DNA from: Arthrobacter_H sp030452125
GTDB lineage: Bacteria; Actinomycetota; Actinomycetes; Actinomycetales; Micrococcaceae
Reading direction: 5' to 3' (one strand)
NCBI GenBank assembly: GCA_052379645.1
Contig: JBQSYU010000018.1
Length of the DNA stretch: 64,000 nucleotides
Below are positions 60,430 to 64,000 of the stretch, one piece after another; position 1 is the stretch's first letter, and every line of letters begins with the position of its first letter. Made by a program: the position numbers and the translations under genes. The notes under the pieces were generated by a model. The model was given only the letters and a program-made list of their open reading frames with translations, searched no databases and was not told the DNA's origin.

Positions 60430-60675
60430 TCAGCGGCGGTGCGTGGGGGCGTCGGCCTGCGGGTCGTCCAGTCCCAGGGCGGTCCGCAATTCGGCCTCGC
60501 GGCCGTGCATCCCGTCACGGAATGCTTCGGCGGACGTGGTCATCGCATCGGCCAGTCGTCCGACGGAACGGTTCAGTCCCTCGCGGCCCAACCCCTGTTT
60601 GACGGTGGCGACCTTACGGGCCGCCAGCACGCCGACGCCGACACCGATCCCGACCCAAAAGAGCTTCTTGATCAT
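60430..60675 (-). CDS. small membrane-associated protein (DUF6167-like)
   Basis: This 81-residue protein has a hydrophobic N-terminus (LFWVGIGVGVGVLAARKV) and an amphipathic, charged remainder. The size, the Gly/Val-rich helix and the position between a DUF948 gene and alaS match the DUF6167 group of Actinobacteria. No function is known. It starts 9 bp after the DUF948 gene. Confidence 0.75.
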   Translation of the reverse strand: MIKKLFWVGIGVGVGVLAARKVATVKQGLGREGLNRSVGRLADAMTTSAEAFRDGMHGREAELRTALGLDDPQADAPTHRR

Positions 60676-60684
60676 GCTGGCCTC

Positions 60685-61056
60685 CTAGCGGCTGCGGCGG
60701 CCGGTGCCGCCGGTGGGTGCATTGATGGCGCTACGGACGCCGTGGGTGAAAGCCGCGACCTTGATCAGCGGTCCGCCGAGCACGGAGGCGGCCAAGGACG
60801 AGAGCGCGGTGACATTGGCCGAGGCGTCGGAGACGTTGTTGGTGATGCCATCGACCTTCTGCAGTTGTGCGTTCGTGGAGGAGACCGTCGTGGTGACTTC
60901 CTCCAGTAGGGGGCTGGTCCCGTCCGAGAGCTCACGCACGGCCAGACGCAGTTCATCAAAGACCCTTCCGAGCTTGATCACGGGAACGGCCAACAGTGCC
61001 ACCAGAATGGCGAAGACCCCTGCGGCGATGAGGCCGGCAATATCGGACCCGGTCAT
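60685..61056 (-). CDS. DUF948 membrane protein
   Basis: This 123-residue protein has one N-terminal membrane helix (AGLIAAGVFAILVALLAVPV). The following heptad-rich region (VRELSDGTSPLLEEVTTTV) suits the DUF948 coiled-coil family. AGGAGGAG lies upstream of the ATG at 61056. It is the first gene of the alaS operon. The role is unknown; relatives are annotated as general-stress-like, without proof. Confidence 0.88.
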   Translation of the reverse strand: MTGSDIAGLIAAGVFAILVALLAVPVIKLGRVFDELRLAVRELSDGTSPLLEEVTTTVSSTNAQLQKVDGITNNVSDASANVTALSSLAASVLGGPLIKVAAFTHGVRSAINAPTGGTGRRSR

Positions 61057-61223
61057 ATGGAACTGCTCCTCCTGCTAGGTGCTAATCAACAAAGGACAAC
61101 ATTACCTTTTTCCGCCAGCGGTGGCGCAGTCGGCCCACCGGGCGCCGTGTTTTCCGTAAGAACCCGACGATCCTCGCCTCCGGGAGGGCCCACCCGAGCA
61201 CGATCCGCCAGCCCCTGGGCCAT

Positions 61224-62492
61224 TCATTCCCCCTGCGGCGGAGTGAGGAGGGTGAGCTCGTTGCCTTCGGGATCGGCAAAGGTGCGCCGGAGCCCGTTCT
61301 GTCCCGTCAGGGCCCGTCCCCCTGCTTCCAGTACCGCTTCGGTCTTCAGGCGGGCCGTCTCGGTGGAGACCTGCAGTTCGATATGCAACCGGTTGCGTGC
61401 CCGGCGCCGGTCCTCGTCCACCGGATCCATCTGCTGGAAGAAGAGGACCGGGTTGAGGCGGCGAGGATCAACGATGTCGGTCACCGAGGGGCGGGGATCC
61501 TGCGCATAGCCCAGCACCGAGGCCCAGAAGCCCCGGACGGCGTCCACGTCGATCGCGTCCACGCCGAATTGGACGAAGCGGGTACGCCCCCTCTCGGCCG
61601 TGAGTCCCAGGCCCCGGGCCGCCGCCTGGATCCGGCCGGCCAGGGCCACGAATGAGGAGCCATCGGAGCGTTCGGCGTCGTCCCACTGGTCTTTGCCGCT
61701 GTCGATCGTGACTCGCCCGGGACGCAGATCCACCAGAAGCGGGATCTTCGCCTCGTCGGCCAGCTCGGCCACCGCGGTGGCCAGGGATACGGCCACGGTG
61801 CCGGAGGCGGCCGGGTAGGAAGCGGTCGCCCCGAACGCGACGCTCCAATCGCTGGTGTCCGGTTCCGGTGAAAGCACGCCGCCCGGAACGAGGTCGACCT
61901 CGTTTCCATCGATGTCGGCCAGGGTGAGCCCGTTGGCTCCGAAAGGCTCCTGGCCGAGGGTGGAACGGACTGCCTCCACCTGGCCTGGTGGTCTGACGAC
62001 GTCGACATGGATCCTGCCGCGGAGGTCGTTGTGCGCCGATGGACTGGCCCATGAGATGGCCGGGTCGCGCCCGGTGGGATCCTCCAGCCGGGCGGCGCCG
62101 TCGTGTTCGTACCCAAGCACCGTCTGCCAGAAGGTCCCCTGCGAGGAGGAGTCGGAGGCGTCGATCGCCAGCTGCATCACCTGCACAGTGTCCGGATCGG
62201 AAGCCATCCCCAGTTCTCGGGCGGCCGTGGAGATCGCCCGGGCCCGGGCCGCTTCCTCGTCACTGAACCGCCCCGGGGCGCCCGGGTCGAAGTGGATCCG
62301 CAGGCCGCTGGACCGTAGATCGATATCGGGCAGGGTCCCGCCCTGGAATACCTCGGCGATGCGACCTGCCAGAAGAGCGCTCCCGGCCAGCGAAGGGGCG
62401 TTGAACCACGCGCAGGCTCCGTCGCCGAGGAAACTCCAGTCCCCGGGCCCTGCATCGTTTGCGAACCCCGTGTAGTGGGGTGGCTGCATCAT
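61224..62492 (-). CDS. duplicated pterin-dehydratase-like/VOC fusion protein
   Basis: The chain is an internal duplication. Each half has a segment like pterin-4a-carbinolamine dehydratase: about residues 30-100 with LPDIDLR and DEEAARARAISTAARELG, then about 225-310 with LLVDLRPGRVTI and ALAGRIQAAARGLGL. Each is followed by a VOC/glyoxalase-type domain (about 101-210 with FWQTVLGYEHDG, and 311-422 with FWASVLGYAQDP and ADPEGNELTLL). The HH pair of active dehydratases is missing in both, so catalysis of that kind is unlikely. I chose the ATG at 62492 because GGAAGG lies 8 nt upstream. No partner genes help. Confidence 0.8.
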   Translation of the reverse strand: MMQPPHYTGFANDAGPGDWSFLGDGACAWFNAPSLAGSALLAGRIAEVFQGGTLPDIDLRSSGLRIHFDPGAPGRFSDEEAARARAISTAARELGMASDPDTVQVMQLAIDASDSSSQGTFWQTVLGYEHDGAARLEDPTGRDPAISWASPSAHNDLRGRIHVDVVRPPGQVEAVRSTLGQEPFGANGLTLADIDGNEVDLVPGGVLSPEPDTSDWSVAFGATASYPAASGTVAVSLATAVAELADEAKIPLLVDLRPGRVTIDSGKDQWDDAERSDGSSFVALAGRIQAAARGLGLTAERGRTRFVQFGVDAIDVDAVRGFWASVLGYAQDPRPSVTDIVDPRRLNPVLFFQQMDPVDEDRRRARNRLHIELQVSTETARLKTEAVLEAGGRALTGQNGLRRTFADPEGNELTLLTPPQGE

Positions 62493-62674
62493 GAGGACAC
62501 CTTCCATCAGTGGGCTCGCACCGCGACGGTGCTGCTCCCCGCTGGAGGGACATTCGTGGCCCCCGGGAAGGCGCCCGGTTTTCGTGCCGAGTCTAGAAGC
62601 CAGGATGGTCCCTGCCTAGGTCGGTTCGCCATCCCGGTCTTCGCCGAAGGTCCACTGGCCGTTGTCATCCCCAA

Positions 62675-62718
62675 GGAAAAAACATGGAGCCCATGACCAG
62701 CAGGTCATGGGCTCCATG
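62675..62718 (-). terminator. rpsD terminator
   Basis: A perfect 16-bp stem (62683-62698 with 62703-62718) with a 4-nt loop is followed on the minus strand by an uninterrupted run of six T. It lies 42 bp after the rpsD stop. Confidence 0.95.
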
Positions 62719-62760
62719 GGTGACGCGCAGTACGCGTCGGGAATCAGCGGTGGCTGGTTC

Positions 62761-63387
62761 CTAGCGTGCGTAGTACTCGACGACGAGGTTCTCTTCGCAG
62801 GTCACGGGGACCTCCGAGCGCTTCGGGCGGCGCACGAGGCGGGCCTGAAGTGCTTCCATCTTGACGTCCAGGTAGGCCGGTGCGGCCGGCAGGACGTCGC
62901 GGTGCGCGCCGGTGGCGGCAATCTGGAACGGAACCATGGTCTCGGACCGCTCGTGGACGGCGACCAGCTGGCCTTCGCCTACGCGGTACGACGGACGGTC
63001 AACGCGCTGTCCATCAACCACGATGTGGCGGTGAACGACGAGCTGGCGGGCCTGGGCGATGGTGCGGGCGATGCCCGAACGCAGAACCAGGGCGTCCAGA
63101 CGCATCTCGAGGAACTCCACCAGGTTTTCACCGGTGTCGCCAGCTGAGCGCTTGGCATCCTCGAAGTAGCGGGCCATCTGTGCTTCACGGATGCCGTACT
63201 GGGCGCGCAAACGCTGCTTTTCACGCAGACGCACTGCGTAGTCGGAATCCTGCTTCTTGCGGGCGCGTCCATGCTGGCCGGGGCCATAGGGACGACGCTC
63301 CATGTACTTCTCTGCCTTGGGGGTCAAGGCAAGGCCGAGGGAACGCGACAGGCGAACCTTACGGCGGGCACGGGTGTGATTAGCCAC
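62761..63387 (-). CDS. rpsD: 30S ribosomal protein S4
   Basis: This primary 16S rRNA-binding protein has a basic N-terminal domain (RRPYGPGQHG is diagnostic) and an S4 RNA-binding domain (RLDALVLRSGIA). It lacks the N-terminal Cys4 zinc site, so it is the zinc-free form. The GTG at 63387 has AAGGA upstream. It is not in the alpha operon with rpsM-rpsK-rpoA but alone, as in many Actinobacteria. Confidence 0.98.
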   Translation of the reverse strand: MANHTRARRKVRLSRSLGLALTPKAEKYMERRPYGPGQHGRARKKQDSDYAVRLREKQRLRAQYGIREAQMARYFEDAKRSAGDTGENLVEFLEMRLDALVLRSGIARTIAQARQLVVHRHIVVDGQRVDRPSYRVGEGQLVAVHERSETMVPFQIAATGAHRDVLPAAPAYLDVKMEALQARLVRRPKRSEVPVTCEENLVVEYYAR

Positions 63388-63609
63388 TGGTGTCCTTCTT
63401 CTTTTTATCGGCGACTGTGTGTCACTGGCCTCCCTGGCGGAGAGTTAAGGGAAGTCGCTCCCTTGGTACTACAACTCGATCTCCATCCGGGGCACCGGGG
63501 TGCCGCCTGAAAGGTCATGCGGATGTGATCGGCTTGCCAGCCAAGGAACCATCCTAACACCACCGATGGCCCGGTCCCGTGTACGGGTCCCGGGCCGGTC
63601 GTGGATCAG
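63388..63609. promoter_or_regulatory. intergenic region ctaD / rpsD
   Basis: These 222 bp should contain the rpsD promoter and 5' UTR and the end of the ctaD transcript. A GC-rich inverted repeat GGCCCGG ... CCGGGCC (63568-63596) may terminate ctaD but has no T-tract. I could not fix a promoter or an S4-binding structure. Confidence 0.35.
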
Positions 63610-64000
63610 TTACCTTCGCTCCTCCCGGTCCTTCTGGTCCGCCGGGCCGAACACCGAGGCTGCCATGGCCGTGGGCGTCACCCGGGCCGAAAGTTCCGGA
63701 TGGTGCAGATCCAGGGCAGGACGTTCGGAGCGGATCCGCGGCATCGAGTGGAAGTTGTGCCGCGGCGGCGGGCAGGAGGTCGCCCATTCCAGCGAAGCAC
63801 CGAAGCCCCATGGATCATCGACCTCGACCCGTTTGGCCGACCGGGCGGTGATCCAGACGTTCCAGAAGAACGGGATCATCGACAGGCCCAGAACCATGGA
63901 GAAGACGGTGGAGAACTGGTTCATGGTGGTGAAGCCGTCTTCGGGCAGGTAATCCGCATACCGGCGCGGCATGCCGATCACGCCGAGCCAGTGCTGGATG
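63610..64000 (-). CDS. ctaD: cytochrome c oxidase subunit I, C-terminal part (5' end outside window)
   Basis: The frame enters the window at base 64000 and ends at 63610. HWLGVIGMPRRYADY is the conserved segment before the last helices of heme-copper oxidase subunit I. One membrane helix (STVFSMVLGLSMIPFFWNVW) and WGFGASLEWATSCPPPRHNF follow, typical of the actinobacterial aa3-type CtaD tail. The heme and copper ligands lie outside the window. It is upstream of rpsD on the same strand. Confidence 0.95.
   Translation of the reverse strand, partial: IQHWLGVIGMPRRYADYLPEDGFTTMNQFSTVFSMVLGLSMIPFFWNVWITARSAKRVEVDDPWGFGASLEWATSCPPPRHNFHSMPRIRSERPALDLHHPELSARVTPTAMAASVFGPADQKDREERR

Noticed and set aside
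61082..61279. A 65-codon basic minus-strand frame between the DUF948 gene and the VOC fusion
   Set aside because: It overlaps the 3' end of the VOC gene, has no ribosome site and shows an Arg/Pro-rich shadow composition. The 167 bp are better read as plain intergenic sequence.

Overview
This window is a high-G+C actinobacterial chromosome segment. It is almost certainly from the order Micrococcales and most like the family Micrococcaceae (the Arthrobacter/Citricoccus/Kocuria neighbourhood). The evidence is an actinobacterial integration host factor (mihF), a PriA whose ATPase motifs have decayed, the DUF3097 and DUF4870 families, the order pyrR-pyrB-pyrC-membrane protein-carA-carB-pyrF, a LepA close in start and length to Arthrobacter LepA, and frequent -10 boxes 6-7 nt before an ATG (leaderless mRNAs). 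The genus cannot be fixed by reading. The content is core chromosome: I see no tRNA, rRNA, CRISPR array, insertion sequence, prophage or integrated element.

Layout. 1-600: 3' end of an alpha/beta hydrolase. 614-8236, minus strand: phoH-ybeY-corC-era, then leuA behind its own leader peptide, recO and uppS. 8512-9441: a GerMN-type lipoprotein. 9457-12454, minus: hrcA-dnaJ-rsmE with a CIRCE operator, and divergently a DUF3097 protein. 13586-14002: a DUF4870 membrane protein. 14078-17166, minus: lepA-hemW. 17302-18322: an orphan PemK/MazF-like protein and rpsT. 18413-26565, minus: leuS (behind a candidate attenuator), degV, comEA, comEC, holA. 26815-32165: glycerol catabolism (glpD, glpF, glpK) with a divergent SorC-type regulator. 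32192-33073: an alpha/beta hydrolase. 33070-38873, minus: mihF-gmk-rpoZ-coaBC-metK-priA. 38993-47801, minus: the complete front end of de novo pyrimidine synthesis under a PyrR leader. 48041-50126: a short-chain dehydrogenase and a PrsW-like membrane protease. 50224-61056, minus: DUF948-DUF6167-alaS-ruvX-mltG-aroE-aroC-aroK-aroB-TPR protein-efp-nusB. 61224-62492: a duplicated pterin-dehydratase-like/VOC fusion. 62761-63387: rpsD. 63610-64000: C-terminus of cytochrome c oxidase subunit I.

How the genes work together. Translation and RNA quality control (ybeY, phoH, era, rsmE, lepA, leuS, alaS, efp, rpsT, rpsD), heat-shock control (hrcA, dnaJ), leucine synthesis and charging, UMP synthesis, the shikimate pathway, glycerol uptake and oxidation, and competence/replication are each grouped into tight operons. 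Many of these have ATGA, TGATG or TAATG overlaps that imply translational coupling.

The most interesting signals are regulatory. (i) A leaderless leuA leader peptide carries four consecutive Leu codons. (ii) A separate leaderless mini-ORF with a rare CTA Leu codon lies upstream of leuS and is followed by a terminator-like hairpin. (iii) A PyrR-type RNA loop runs into the pyrR Shine-Dalgarno. (iv) Palindromes are embedded in the comEA and prsW leaderless promoters. Among proteins, the duplicated PCD-like/VOC fusion and the Toprim-like reading of DUF3097 deserve a second look. No stretch without a gene exceeds about 300 bases.
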